Numbered from the stretch's first letter, positions 14,595 to 22,300 are shown. The stretch: DNA of 29,931 nt from Alphaproteobacteria bacterium (GCA_028716765.1 JAQUPC010000008.1:1-29931), one strand, 5' to 3'. Made by a program: numbers and translations. The notes: a model not told the origin generated them from the sequence alone.

Positions 14595-16274
14595 GTGGCG
14601 TGTCTGTTGTCCCCAATTTTGGTTTTCCATAAAGCAGCAGTCATGAAGAAAGGCTTGCTCACGATTCCGTTTCCCGGATTGCTCGAAGTGCCATTAGTCC
14701 TGCCTGGCAGCTTTGAGGTTGTGGTTGCCGAGGAGCATGCCTTTGTTCGATTTGACGGGCTGACGGTTCGCGGGGCGGATTCCAGCACAATTTTTTCGAT
14801 AACTATCTCTACGGCCGATGGGAAAACCCTTCAAGCGCTAACGGATCATCCGGCGAATGAGCCTTTTGGTGCCAGACTTAACGATGTGTCCGTTCCCGGC
14901 GTGTTGCGAATTGAGGTGAAACGAACCGTAACCGGGCGAGACCCCTCGCAAACAAATGTAGGGGGCGATGCGCTGCCGTGTTGCGAGGAAGTGTCGCTGA
15001 CCAATGTTTCGCTTGTTGATAGCATTGATGACTTCGTCGTTTCTCCGTTAAAGTGCTATTGGCCATTTTCCCTAATGTCGATCATTGTCGACGGAGGAAT
15101 GTATCCTTGCCAATGCGGCGTTTTTCTGAATAATCAATTCCGCTACGGGGAGGTTCGATCGACTGACGTTATGACGGCATGGAACGGCCCTGCCATGCAA
15201 GACATGCGCAAGGCCTTTTACGCGGAAGAATACGGGCGGCATTGCCGGACGAATGTTTGCCCCGTCCTGAACGGAGAAATGAACTGGCCGCTGCCTTCCG
15301 TATCAATTATTCGCCAAATTAACGATGGGCAAACCGTTTTGAAAACGCCGCCCGAGAACTTGGTGCATATGATAGATTACGGTTGCAATCTTGCCTGCAC
15401 CATGTGCAGAAAGGAAAAGATTCTTCCCAGCCCCATCAATATCGACCACGCCATGCACGATCTGGACGAGATTCTTCGTCTGGGCACGTTGAAGACGTTT
15501 CATACATCGGGGACCGGTGAGCCGCTGATGTTTAAGCCGTTTGTGGAGCGCCTTAAGTCCGATTACTTTAGCTCGCGCGAAATTCAAATTGGCATGAACA
15601 CCAATCTTATCTGTTTTTCCGAAAAACTTTTTGAGCGAGTCCAACACAATCATTGGGAGCGAATTTCGGTTTCTGCCGACGGATGCACCAAGGAAACGTA
15701 CGAATCCATACGCCGAGGCGCAAAATGGAAAGTTTTTGAAAGGAACCTGCGAGCTCTTTCCCGTTTTCGCAAGGAGGGAAAAGTTAAAGTTATCAAGTGG
15801 AACTGGGTTATTCTGAGAAACAACGTTCATGAACTTGATAAAGCTATTCTGTTCGTGAAGGAACTTGGTTTCGACCAAATCTTGTTCGTATTGCAACGCG
15901 GCAAAAAAAACGACGATAATATCTTCGAGGAATGTGATTTAACCGCTCTGGACATAGCATACGAGAAAATAGACAGCGTAGGGGGCTTCGATCTTCCATA
16001 TGTTAGTCTTGGCTCGGCGAATTGCCTGCGCAACCGCCGCTATAAAACTCTCAACTTTTTGCTGTCGATGGCGCAATACAGGCATGGGGAAGGCGAGCAG
16101 TTAAGTCACACGCGCGAACAAGTGCGGCGAGCCTTTTCTCTTCTGCAGAACGGCTTAATCGAGGCCAACACTCCTCTGGTGCCCAATGTCATTAATTTTC
16201 TGAAAAGGTTAGGGCTATATAAGGAGGCGGTCGAGGCTATACCAAAAGATATGCTCGCAGCGGCCTTATTGTAA
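14595..16274 (+). CDS. Radical SAM enzyme with an N-terminally placed SPASM-like cysteine domain
   Basis: A 559-aa protein (GTG start, AGAGGA at 14581-14586; ATG 14643 is an alternative). The radical SAM cluster motif is CNLACTMC (C264, C268, C271), followed by TSGTGEPLM and SVSADGCTKETYESIRRG, typical of radical SAM/SPASM proteins. A SPASM-like block lies before it: C154, then VDGGMYPCQCGVFLNNQFRYG (C172, C174), TAWNGPAMQDMRKAFY, and C217-x4-C222. This order is the reverse of the usual one. Residues 17-140 form a beta-rich region of unknown type. Substrate unknown; peptide or sugar modification is conceivable. It is AT-richer than the phage genes and flanked by two tail-fibre C-terminal modules, so it is cargo. 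Confidence 0.8.
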   Translation: MACLLSPILVFHKAAVMKKGLLTIPFPGLLEVPLVLPGSFEVVVAEEHAFVRFDGLTVRGADSSTIFSITISTADGKTLQALTDHPANEPFGARLNDVSVPGVLRIEVKRTVTGRDPSQTNVGGDALPCCEEVSLTNVSLVDSIDDFVVSPLKCYWPFSLMSIIVDGGMYPCQCGVFLNNQFRYGEVRSTDVMTAWNGPAMQDMRKAFYAEEYGRHCRTNVCPVLNGEMNWPLPSVSIIRQINDGQTVLKTPPENLVHMIDYGCNLACTMCRKEKILPSPINIDHAMHDLDEILRLGTLKTFHTSGTGEPLMFKPFVERLKSDYFSSREIQIGMNTNLICFSEKLFERVQHNHWERISVSADGCTKETYESIRRGAKWKVFERNLRALSRFRKEGKVKVIKWNWVILRNNVHELDKAILFVKELGFDQILFVLQRGKKNDDNIFEECDLTALDIAYEKIDSVGGFDLPYVSLGSANCLRNRRYKTLNFLLSMAQYRHGEGEQLSHTREQVRRAFSLLQNGLIEANTPLVPNVINFLKRLGLYKEAVEAIPKDMLAAALL

Positions 16275-16327
16275 ATTCCCACGGCAATGCAGCCGGATCA
16301 ACGGCAACCGGGGGGCAATATCTATAA
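16271..16327 (+). pseudogene. Remnant C-terminus of a second tail-fibre gene
   Basis: In frame this encodes VNSHGNAAGSTATGGQYL and a stop. The 42-nt stretch 16286-16327 aligns without gaps to the tail-fibre end 14441-14482. Seven of the differences are third-position synonymous changes, and apart from the stop codon only the last residue differs (A to L). The remnant begins inside the radical SAM stop codon region, so the rest of that fibre gene was replaced by the cargo. Confidence 0.8.
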
Positions 16328-16384
16328 GTCTTAGTCATGACAAGGGCTTGCCGAATCGTGTGAGGCGGTGCAAGCATCGATGAT

Positions 16385-16417
16385 AAAGAAAGCGCTTGTA
16401 TTTGGCGCTTTCTTTTT
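16385..16417 (+). terminator. Rho-independent terminator after the radical SAM gene
   Basis: An 11-bp perfect stem AAAGAAAGCGC / GCGCTTTCTTT with a 9-nt loop, running into a T-tract. It separates the tail-fibre/radical SAM unit from the methyltransferase gene, whose start is 41 bp downstream, so the latter needs read-through or its own promoter. Confidence 0.8.
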
Positions 16418-16457
16418 CATTGGCCTTTCACTCCTGACCCCTCATAAGGAATAACAG

Positions 16458-17432
16458 GTGTCCTATACGCTCGATCCGGAGCTGATCCCCGGAATTTTGA
16501 ATCGCTTTTGGTATTATTCGATGGAAATTGCTCCCGGCATCATCACGCCGGGGGGAACTTTTATCCTAAATTATGCGACGCCGCGTCAGGTTTTATCGAA
16601 AATCGACGTTCAAGGTTTAAGGTGTCTCGACATCGGCACGATGGAAGGGTTGGTTCCTATTTTATGGGCAAAAAGGGGCGCAAGCCAAGTTGTCGCCGTT
16701 GACGCGAGAGCCGGATGTATTGAGAAAATCGATCTGCTAAAAAAAATCTACGATGTGTCATTCGATTATCTTTTGCTGCCTTCCAGCGCCAACGCTTACG
16801 ACTATTTGCGGCAGGTTGAATTTGCGTCCGAATTTTACAAATCGCCTTTCATCGAGGGCTATAAGGAGTTTGATCTCGTCAATCTGTCCGGCGTTCTTTA
16901 TCACGTCTGGTCGCCGCTGCACTGGATCGCTTCCTGCCGCCCTCTGGTCAGGGAAGGCGGGTTGATGGTGCTTTCAACCCATTTGCTCGACACGGATGAG
17001 CCGGTTATGGAGTTCAACACCAAAGGGAAACTGCAGATGCAGGCGGATACCTTTTGGTTCATCTCGCCGTCTGTATTTCAATACATGTTGAATTTCTTCG
17101 GTCTTAAGCCCATCGGCTCCGTCGGGATCAGGGTCACGAGCGCGAAGAAGCCTTCCGTTTATATGTCGGTCGTTTGCAGGGCTGTGGATGCGCCTATTAT
17201 GCAAACGGATGACGAATGGGCAAAGTTTTTTATCAAAAACTCAATGGAGCGAGAAAACTATTATAGAGAAAAGTCCTACAGAAAACCCGGCTTTGTAAAA
17301 TATAACGGGAAAGAAATCGATCAAACTGAGCCGGAGATTTCCTTGCTTGATGTCGTGAAAAATGCTCCGGATCAAGTCGCTCCGGAGTTTCGGAAATTCA
17401 ATTACACGCTTAGATTAAATGACATGGAATAA
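16458..17432 (+). CDS. SAM-dependent class I methyltransferase, CmoB-like
   Basis: A 324-aa protein with GTG start and AAGGA seven bases upstream. SAM-binding motif I is CLDIGTMEGLVP (56-67), the acidic loop is VVAVDARAG (78-86), and a later motif LVNLSGVLYHVWSPLHWI (140-157) resembles the FSMGVLYHRRSP segment of the CmoB / DUF1698 wobble-uridine methyltransferase family. The C-terminal 90 residues are distinct. It lies behind the radical SAM gene and ahead of the terminase genes. A tRNA target is not implied; related enzymes also act on sugars in glycan clusters. With the radical SAM protein it may form a two-enzyme modification cargo. Confidence 0.72.
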   Translation: MSYTLDPELIPGILNRFWYYSMEIAPGIITPGGTFILNYATPRQVLSKIDVQGLRCLDIGTMEGLVPILWAKRGASQVVAVDARAGCIEKIDLLKKIYDVSFDYLLLPSSANAYDYLRQVEFASEFYKSPFIEGYKEFDLVNLSGVLYHVWSPLHWIASCRPLVREGGLMVLSTHLLDTDEPVMEFNTKGKLQMQADTFWFISPSVFQYMLNFFGLKPIGSVGIRVTSAKKPSVYMSVVCRAVDAPIMQTDDEWAKFFIKNSMERENYYREKSYRKPGFVKYNGKEIDQTEPEISLLDVVKNAPDQVAPEFRKFNYTLRLNDME

Positions 17433-17456
17433 AATTCCCAAAAACAAAACAGACTT

Positions 17457-17882
17457 ATGAAATCGAAAAACATGAAACCCGCCCCTGATAAGAGCCCGGC
17501 GAAAAATGGTCTTGTGAAAAAAGACACTACAAAGAAAAAGACAACCTTATCCATCCCGCGAACGCGCCGGGCGATCGAAAAACGCGTCCGGGAAGTTTTG
17601 ATTGAGCTTATGCAGGGCAATGCGCAGCACTCCGTGCGCCTTGGTGCCATCAAGGAACTGAAAGAGCTTATTGGCCTGAAGGACAAGCTGGCTTCCAAGC
17701 CTTTTGCCCCGAAACGGAAGAGCGAGGAAGAGCGGCGGAACGATGACGAGGAGCATGCCGCAACTCTTGCCGACGCAAGGGCTCTTCTTGCCGAAATTGC
17801 CGAAGCCAAATCTGGACGCGTGGCTGAGCCGCGCGAAGTGGATCAAGGCGGCGCGGCCGGAGCAACTGACGCCGAAGGGTGA
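17457..17882 (+). CDS. Probable small terminase-like protein (position of GTA gp1)
   Basis: A 141-aa, highly charged protein. Residues 1-40 are Lys-rich and disordered. About 40-75 (RAIEKRVREVLIELMQGNAQHSVRLGAIKELKEL is the approximate span) forms two helices like a helix-turn-helix, and 85-125 is probably coiled coil. The assignment rests on position: it overlaps the start of TerL by more than 120 bp, as small terminase genes often do. No clear ribosome site is seen at the ATG. The family itself is not recognised. Confidence 0.5.
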   Translation: MKSKNMKPAPDKSPAKNGLVKKDTTKKKTTLSIPRTRRAIEKRVREVLIELMQGNAQHSVRLGAIKELKELIGLKDKLASKPFAPKRKSEEERRNDDEEHAATLADARALLAEIAEAKSGRVAEPREVDQGGAAGATDAEG

Positions 17883-19035
17883 CTGGCGCATCTGGTTGAT
17901 TTTGGCGGGCCGCGGCTGGGGAAAAACGCGCACCGGCGCCGAGGATGTGGCGCATTTCGCTCTGTGGAATCCGGGCGTGCGCGTGGGCGTGATCGCGCCG
18001 ACGTTCGCCGACGCGCGCGACGTGTGCGTGGAAGGCGAGAGCGGGTTGCTTCGCATTCTGCCGCCTTCGTGCGTGAGGGCGTGGCGGCGATCGACAGGCG
18101 ATTTGCTACTGTTCAACGGCAGCCGCATCAAGCTTTTTTCGGCGGATCAGCCCGAGCGGTTACGCGGACCGCAGCATCACCGCGTGTGGTGCGACGAGCT
18201 GGGCGCGTGGCCGACGCGCGGCGCGTTCGATCAGCTTTGGTTCGGGTTGCGCCTTGGGCGCGATCCGCGAGTCATCATCACCACAACGCCAAGGAACACC
18301 GACGTGATACGTGAACTTTTGCAACGGAAATACCGCGACGTGCATCTTACGCACGGACGCACCGCCGACAACGCCGCGCACCTCGCGCCGCGCGTGATGG
18401 AACAGCTTATGGAGCGTTATGCCGGGACGCGCCTCGGGCGGCAGGAACTCGACGCGGAGATGCTCGACGAAACCGAAGGCGCGCTATGGCAGCGCGACGT
18501 GATCGATCGCTGCCGTGTGCCGAACGTGCCGGAGTTGCGCCGCATCGTCGTGGCCATCGATCCGGCGATGAGCAGCAACGCCAACAGCGACGAGACTGGC
18601 ATTGTCGCGGCGGGGCGCGGGGCGGACGGGTTGATTTACGTTCTGGCCGACTGGTCGTGCCGCGGGAAGCCGGACGTGTGGGCGCAGCGCGCCGTGATGC
18701 TGTATCAGGACATGCGGGCCCAGATGATCGTGGCCGAGATCAACGCGGGCGGCGAAATGGTGGAGCGCATTCTGCGCCAGCTTGCGCCGCATGTGTTCTT
18801 CAAGCCGGTGCGCGCCTTGCGCGGCAAGGCCGAGCGCGCGTTGCCGGTGGCGGCTTTGTATGAACAGGGCCGGGTGCGGCACGTGGGCGCTTTGTCTCAG
18901 TTGGAGGATCAGATGTGCCGGTTCGGCGGCAACGGATTTGGCTCAGGCTCTCCGGACCGCGTCGACGCGCTGGTGTGGGCGGTGACCGAGTTGAGCGAGA
19001 CCGCGAGGGGAGAGCCGAGGATTAGGGTGCTTTAG
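17743..19035 (+). CDS. terL: Phage terminase large subunit (DNA-packaging ATPase/nuclease, GTA gp2-like)
   Basis: About 430 aa. Walker A is AGRGWGKT (55-62) and the Walker B-like strand is HHRVWCDELGAW. The RNase H-type nuclease domain is visible in VAIDPAMSSNANSDETGIV, with a final DRVDALVWAV. The motif set and the SRAKWIKAARPEQLTP lead-in match terminases of alphaproteobacterial prophages and GTAs. It cuts and pumps DNA into the prohead through the portal. The start is uncertain among 17743 (used), 17755 and upstream TTG 17704; all lie inside the preceding gene. Its stop overlaps the antisense gene end by four bases. Confidence 0.9.
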   Translation: MTRSMPQLLPTQGLFLPKLPKPNLDAWLSRAKWIKAARPEQLTPKGDWRIWLILAGRGWGKTRTGAEDVAHFALWNPGVRVGVIAPTFADARDVCVEGESGLLRILPPSCVRAWRRSTGDLLLFNGSRIKLFSADQPERLRGPQHHRVWCDELGAWPTRGAFDQLWFGLRLGRDPRVIITTTPRNTDVIRELLQRKYRDVHLTHGRTADNAAHLAPRVMEQLMERYAGTRLGRQELDAEMLDETEGALWQRDVIDRCRVPNVPELRRIVVAIDPAMSSNANSDETGIVAAGRGADGLIYVLADWSCRGKPDVWAQRAVMLYQDMRAQMIVAEINAGGEMVERILRQLAPHVFFKPVRALRGKAERALPVAALYEQGRVRHVGALSQLEDQMCRFGGNGFGSGSPDRVDALVWAVTELSETARGEPRIRVL

Positions 19036-19394
19036 GGTTTCGGCGTTGGAAAGCCAAATTTTCTTGCCAAGACACTTTTGGTGAAATCAGGGCCCTTTGT
19101 CGCCTTGAATTCTTGAGGGTCACTGCCCGGGCGAGAGATGACCACTTTAAGATCGCCATCCTTCGTTACGGTTTGTTGAATGGTGGTATAAGGCGGTAAA
19201 CCTACAAAAACAGGATGGTTGAAAAAGCTGCTTTTCATTATGGACTGTTGGTAAACAGTAATGTTTTTTTGAATCACATTTTTGCCGAAACCATATTCTT
19301 CGGGATTGTCGATGATAAACACTCTTGATTCAATGAGCTTACCGCTACGGTGTCTTGTTTGCCGAGAAATAGCTTCGCCTGCAAAGTTTTCCAT
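19032..19394 (-). CDS. Hypothetical protein on the minus strand between terL and portal
   Basis: A 120-aa protein with a strong ribosome site (AGAAGGAGATAAA before the ATG). It is rich in beta-prone and charged residues and ends KFGFPTPKP. It has no Cys, signal or membrane segment, and no family is recognised. It is AT-richer than the flanking capsid genes and runs against them, the layout of a moron (an independently expressed extra gene such as a superinfection or defence factor). It overlaps the terL stop by four bases. Confidence 0.6.
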   Translation of the reverse strand: MENFAGEAISRQTRHRSGKLIESRVFIIDNPEEYGFGKNVIQKNITVYQQSIMKSSFFNHPVFVGLPPYTTIQQTVTKDGDLKVVISRPGSDPQEFKATKGPDFTKSVLARKFGFPTPKP

Positions 19395-19548
19395 TTTTAT
19401 CTCCTTCTAAAATAGCCATTGCTGTTTAAGTCTGGACCTAGACCATTTCAACGCAAAACATTGGTTAATATAGTTTCAAGCACGACAATTAGATCCGCGC
19501 AAGGCGGCGGTTAAGGTTGACATCAAGACCAAAAATGAAAGGAACAAC

Positions 19549-20817
19549 ATGGGATTCCGCAATCTCGTGAAGAGTGCGTTGCGCCCGAAGGCGGGGCGCG
19601 AGCATGTCAAAACCAGCGCCGCCGGGCCGGTGATTGCATTCAACCAGACCGGAAGGCCGAAGTGGACGCCGCGCCGTTACGACAGCGTCGCCGAGGAGGG
19701 ATTCCGCAAAAACGTCATTGCCCATCGCTGCATCATGATGCTGGCGACGTCGGCGGCCGCGATCCCCTGGCTGCTGTATGACGGCGAAAGCGCGGAGATC
19801 GACCAGCATCCTTTGCTTGATCTGTTGCGGCATCCCAACCCGCTGCAGGACGGCATGACGTTTCTGGAAAACGTTTACGCCAACCTGCAGATCGCCGGGA
19901 ACGCCTACATCGAGGCGGTGCAGCCGCGCGACGGGCATTTGCCCGTCGAACTTTACGCGCTGCGGCCCGACCGCATGCGCGTCATACCGGGGTCCACAGG
20001 ACTACCGTTGGCTTATGAATATAATGTGAACGGGCAGCTTACGCGCTGGAGCGCCGATCCTATCAACGGCGCAAGCGCCATACTGCATATCAAGCTGTTT
20101 CATCCTCTGGAGGACTGGTACGGCCTGTCGCCGCTCGAAGCGGCGCTGGCATCGGTCGATCAGCACAACGCCGCAAGCGCGTGGAACCAGGCGCTGCTCA
20201 ATCACGGCGCGCGGCCTTCCGGCGCTTTGGTGTTCGCACCGAAGGACGGATCGCCTGCGACGCTCTCCGACGACCAGATGCGCCGCTTGCGCGAGGAGAT
20301 GGACCAGCTCAACACCGGAAAGAATAACGCCGGGCGGCCGCTGATTTTGGAGGGAGGGCTCGAATGGCGCGAGATGAGCCTTTCGCCCAAGGATATGGAC
20401 TGGCTGGCGGGACGCGACGTAGCCGCGCGCGACATCGCGCTGGCGTTCGGCGTGCCCGCGCAATTGATCGGCATTCCCGGCGCGCAGACGTATAATAATC
20501 TGGCCGAAGCGCGGCTTGCGCTTTACGAGGAGTCGGTGCTGCCGCTTGTGTCGCGCGTGATCGGCGCGTTCGACCACTGGCTGACGCCGATGTTCGACGA
20601 AGGTTTGACTTTGGACTTCGATCTCGACGAGATCAGCGCGCTTACGGCGCGGCGGGATACGCACTGGGACAAGTTGCAGAACGTGGACTTTCTGACGATC
20701 AACGAAAAACGCGCCGCGGCGGGGTATGAGCCTTTGCCGGGCGGGGATGTTTTGGCTGGGGATCGGGGATCAGGGATCGGGGATCGGGGATCGGGGATCG
20801 AGGACATCATCGCCTGA
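19549..20817 (+). CDS. HK97-type phage portal protein (GTA gp3-like)
   Basis: A 422-aa portal with AAAGGAAC upstream. Family segments include GFRKNVIAHRCIMMLATSAA, HPLLDLLRHPNP, AGNAYIEAV, LYALRPDRM, DWYGLSPLEAAL and GIPGAQTYNNLAEARL. It forms the dodecameric DNA channel of the capsid. The natural end seems to be near PLPGGDVL. After that the frame enters a tandem heptamer repeat (20758-20799) that encodes GDRGSGI twice and then stops at 20817. The following toxin-like frame overlaps this end by 92 bp in another frame. Confidence 0.9.
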   Translation: MGFRNLVKSALRPKAGREHVKTSAAGPVIAFNQTGRPKWTPRRYDSVAEEGFRKNVIAHRCIMMLATSAAAIPWLLYDGESAEIDQHPLLDLLRHPNPLQDGMTFLENVYANLQIAGNAYIEAVQPRDGHLPVELYALRPDRMRVIPGSTGLPLAYEYNVNGQLTRWSADPINGASAILHIKLFHPLEDWYGLSPLEAALASVDQHNAASAWNQALLNHGARPSGALVFAPKDGSPATLSDDQMRRLREEMDQLNTGKNNAGRPLILEGGLEWREMSLSPKDMDWLAGRDVAARDIALAFGVPAQLIGIPGAQTYNNLAEARLALYEESVLPLVSRVIGAFDHWLTPMFDEGLTLDFDLDEISALTARRDTHWDKLQNVDFLTINEKRAAAGYEPLPGGDVLAGDRGSGIGDRGSGIEDIIA

Positions 20818-21319
20818 GAAAGCTTCTTCGGCTTTATTCAGCCGTGGGCCCGCGAAGTTCAACCCGCACCACGATCCCGACGATGGGCGGTTTACGTTCG
20901 GGCCGGGCCCGGCGATTGATGACGACGGCGGCGGCACCGGCACCGGAAACGAAACGCCGCCCGAACCGGGCCTTAAGCCTGTTTATCCGGTTGAGACGAT
21001 TCTTAAGGCCTTGACGGGCGGCAGCGCGATTAGAGCTGTCGGGTCATTGCTGGGCATTTTCGGAAGACAGGCGGCCGGAAGCGCGATAGATGATGCCGCC
21101 AAGGCTATTGAGGAGTATTTTGGCGGCAAACCGGAGAGAACTTTCAGAAACGAAGATGGTGATATAGTAATTATGGGGGGTGACAAGAAAATTCATTTCG
21201 ATGTAAATAATCCTGGAAGGCGTAGCGAGCCACACTTTCACATTCAAGAAAAAGCACCCGGTCCGAGAGGACGGTGGCAAGATGTTGGCCAACACCAATA
21301 TCCATTTAGAAAGGAATAA
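20726..21319 (+). CDS. Phage-borne polymorphic toxin-like protein (Ntox24-like C-terminus)
   Basis: 197 aa if it starts at ATG 20726; the only ribosome-site candidate is a G-run two bases upstream, so it may normally be a portal extension. After the heptamer-encoded stretch comes RGPAKFNPHHDPDDGRFTFGPG, a virion-linked motif also seen in C-terminal extensions of phage head proteins. A Gly/Pro-rich linker and a helical region (VETILKALTGGSAIRAVGSL) follow. The last 45 residues have KKIHFDVNNPGRRSEPHFHIQ and end QHQYPFRKE, resembling the polymorphic toxin type 24 domain with its HxH core. The next gene, four bases downstream, is a likely immunity gene. Toxin identity is by pattern only. The coding part after about 21080 is AT-richer than the portal. 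Confidence 0.65.
   Translation: MSLCRAGMFWLGIGDQGSGIGDRGSRTSSPEKASSALFSRGPAKFNPHHDPDDGRFTFGPGPAIDDDGGGTGTGNETPPEPGLKPVYPVETILKALTGGSAIRAVGSLLGIFGRQAAGSAIDDAAKAIEEYFGGKPERTFRNEDGDIVIMGGDKKIHFDVNNPGRRSEPHFHIQEKAPGPRGRWQDVGQHQYPFRKE
20758..20799 (+). repeat. Six tandem GGGGATC heptamers at the portal/toxin junction
   Basis: Units at 20758, 20765, 20772 (AGGGATC), 20779, 20786 and 20793. Because seven is not a multiple of three, gain or loss of units changes the reading frame downstream. A related array lies at 24928-24961. Confidence 0.9.
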
Positions 21320-21323
21320 GATC

Positions 21324-21551
21324 ATGAAATGGATAGCCAGCATAGCCCATCCAAAACCTTTAAGTTTCGAGATCGAGGAATCGAAACTGTATGCCGTGAT
21401 GGATCACCCGGATTCCGTCGAATACACGCTCTACGTATATGAAAATGATCGCCCAGTTTATCACACGCACCAAGACGCTCTCGACATTGTTCAAGAGATA
21501 GCCTTTGAAAAATATCAGGTGCCTTTGGACGCCTGGAAGCAGGTTGATTAA
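21324..21551 (+). CDS. Probable immunity protein for the upstream toxin-like gene, 75 aa
   Basis: ATG 21324 lies four bases after the toxin stop, with AAAGGAATAAG as ribosome site. The product is small and acidic (SFEIEESKLYAVMDHPDSVEYTL, ENDRPVYHTHQDALDIVQE), a single alpha/beta domain typical of immunity proteins. I do not recognise a named family. Tight coupling to the toxin-like gene is the main evidence. Confidence 0.55.
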   Translation: MKWIASIAHPKPLSFEIEESKLYAVMDHPDSVEYTLYVYENDRPVYHTHQDALDIVQEIAFEKYQVPLDAWKQVD

Positions 21552-21563
21552 GGATCGAAAAGG

Positions 21564-22172
21564 ATGGCGGGCAACGCGGAATTCTGGCGTATCTTTGTTC
21601 TCTTTTGCGCATTGGCCGTCTTGCAGGGGTGCGCTGGCACGCCTAAGCAAGTTGTTGTCGGGCCGCCTGTCCCCGATAGACGCGATTGTGCGCCTTATGG
21701 TGTGGTCGATACGTCTCCGCATGCGAAAGAGTTGAAGGAATTCGTCGCTTATTACAAAGACGATGTTTTACAGGCATTCAGGAAGATTCATGCCCGTCCC
21801 GCGAAGGAAAGAGACCGATATCTGGTTTTGAGCGTCGGCGAACAGTCTTATGTGCAGTGTATCTTGCACGAACATGATACCGAGATGCTTTGCGAGGCTG
21901 CTTCTGGCCAGTTTGGTTCGAAGCCGAACATTCTATCGCCCCGAACCGTAGAGACCATTGAACAGGAAGGATTCTCGAAGGGCGACGGTATGGAGAATTT
22001 CAAACGGGAACTTAATATTAGGAAACCCGAGGACTATTGTCATGTTGCAGATTTGATGTTGGAGACCCTGTTTAAGGCTTATGACGCGCGGCAAGGCCAG
22101 CTTAAGATGAGCGCGGCCTTTGTTTTTGAAACCGGGCGCATTCCGCACGATTATCGCGATACGAAGCGATAA
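21564..22172 (+). CDS. Lipoprotein with a TY-Chap-like domain in the toxin cassette
   Basis: A 202-aa protein. The hydrophobic segment FVLFCALAVLQGC ends in a lipobox Cys at about 23. The C-terminal half follows the pattern of TY-Chap (type III secretion chaperone-like) domains, which occur beside polymorphic toxins: YVQCILHEHDTEMLCEAASG, ILSPRTVETIEQEGF, MENFKRELNI, VADLMLETLFKAYDA. It lies 13 bp after the small immunity-like gene and on the same strand. It may be a second, envelope-anchored immunity protein or a chaperone. A bare hypothetical lipoprotein is the alternative. Confidence 0.55.
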   Translation: MAGNAEFWRIFVLFCALAVLQGCAGTPKQVVVGPPVPDRRDCAPYGVVDTSPHAKELKEFVAYYKDDVLQAFRKIHARPAKERDRYLVLSVGEQSYVQCILHEHDTEMLCEAASGQFGSKPNILSPRTVETIEQEGFSKGDGMENFKRELNIRKPEDYCHVADLMLETLFKAYDARQGQLKMSAAFVFETGRIPHDYRDTKR

Positions 22173-22216
22173 ACACCTTTTAAACACAACGATAGTTCTT
22201 TTGGATTTTTCACTGG

Positions 22217-22265
22217 ATTCCCGCTTTCCACCTTCGCCATGGCTTCGGTGGACAGTCGCGGGAAT
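22217..22265. repeat. ATTCCCGC / GCGGGAAT palindrome with a nested TCCACC...GGTGGA unit (copy 3)
   Basis: Outer arms at 22217-22224 and 22258-22265. The inner 26-bp palindrome at 22227-22252 differs from copy 2 (10615-10640) by paired changes G-to-A and C-to-T that keep the stem closed. It sits in the 128-bp gap between the toxin cassette and the prohead protease, suggesting a cassette boundary. Confidence 0.65.
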
Positions 22266-22300
22266 AGCAGATTAAAGCCTTCACAACACAACGAGGAACT

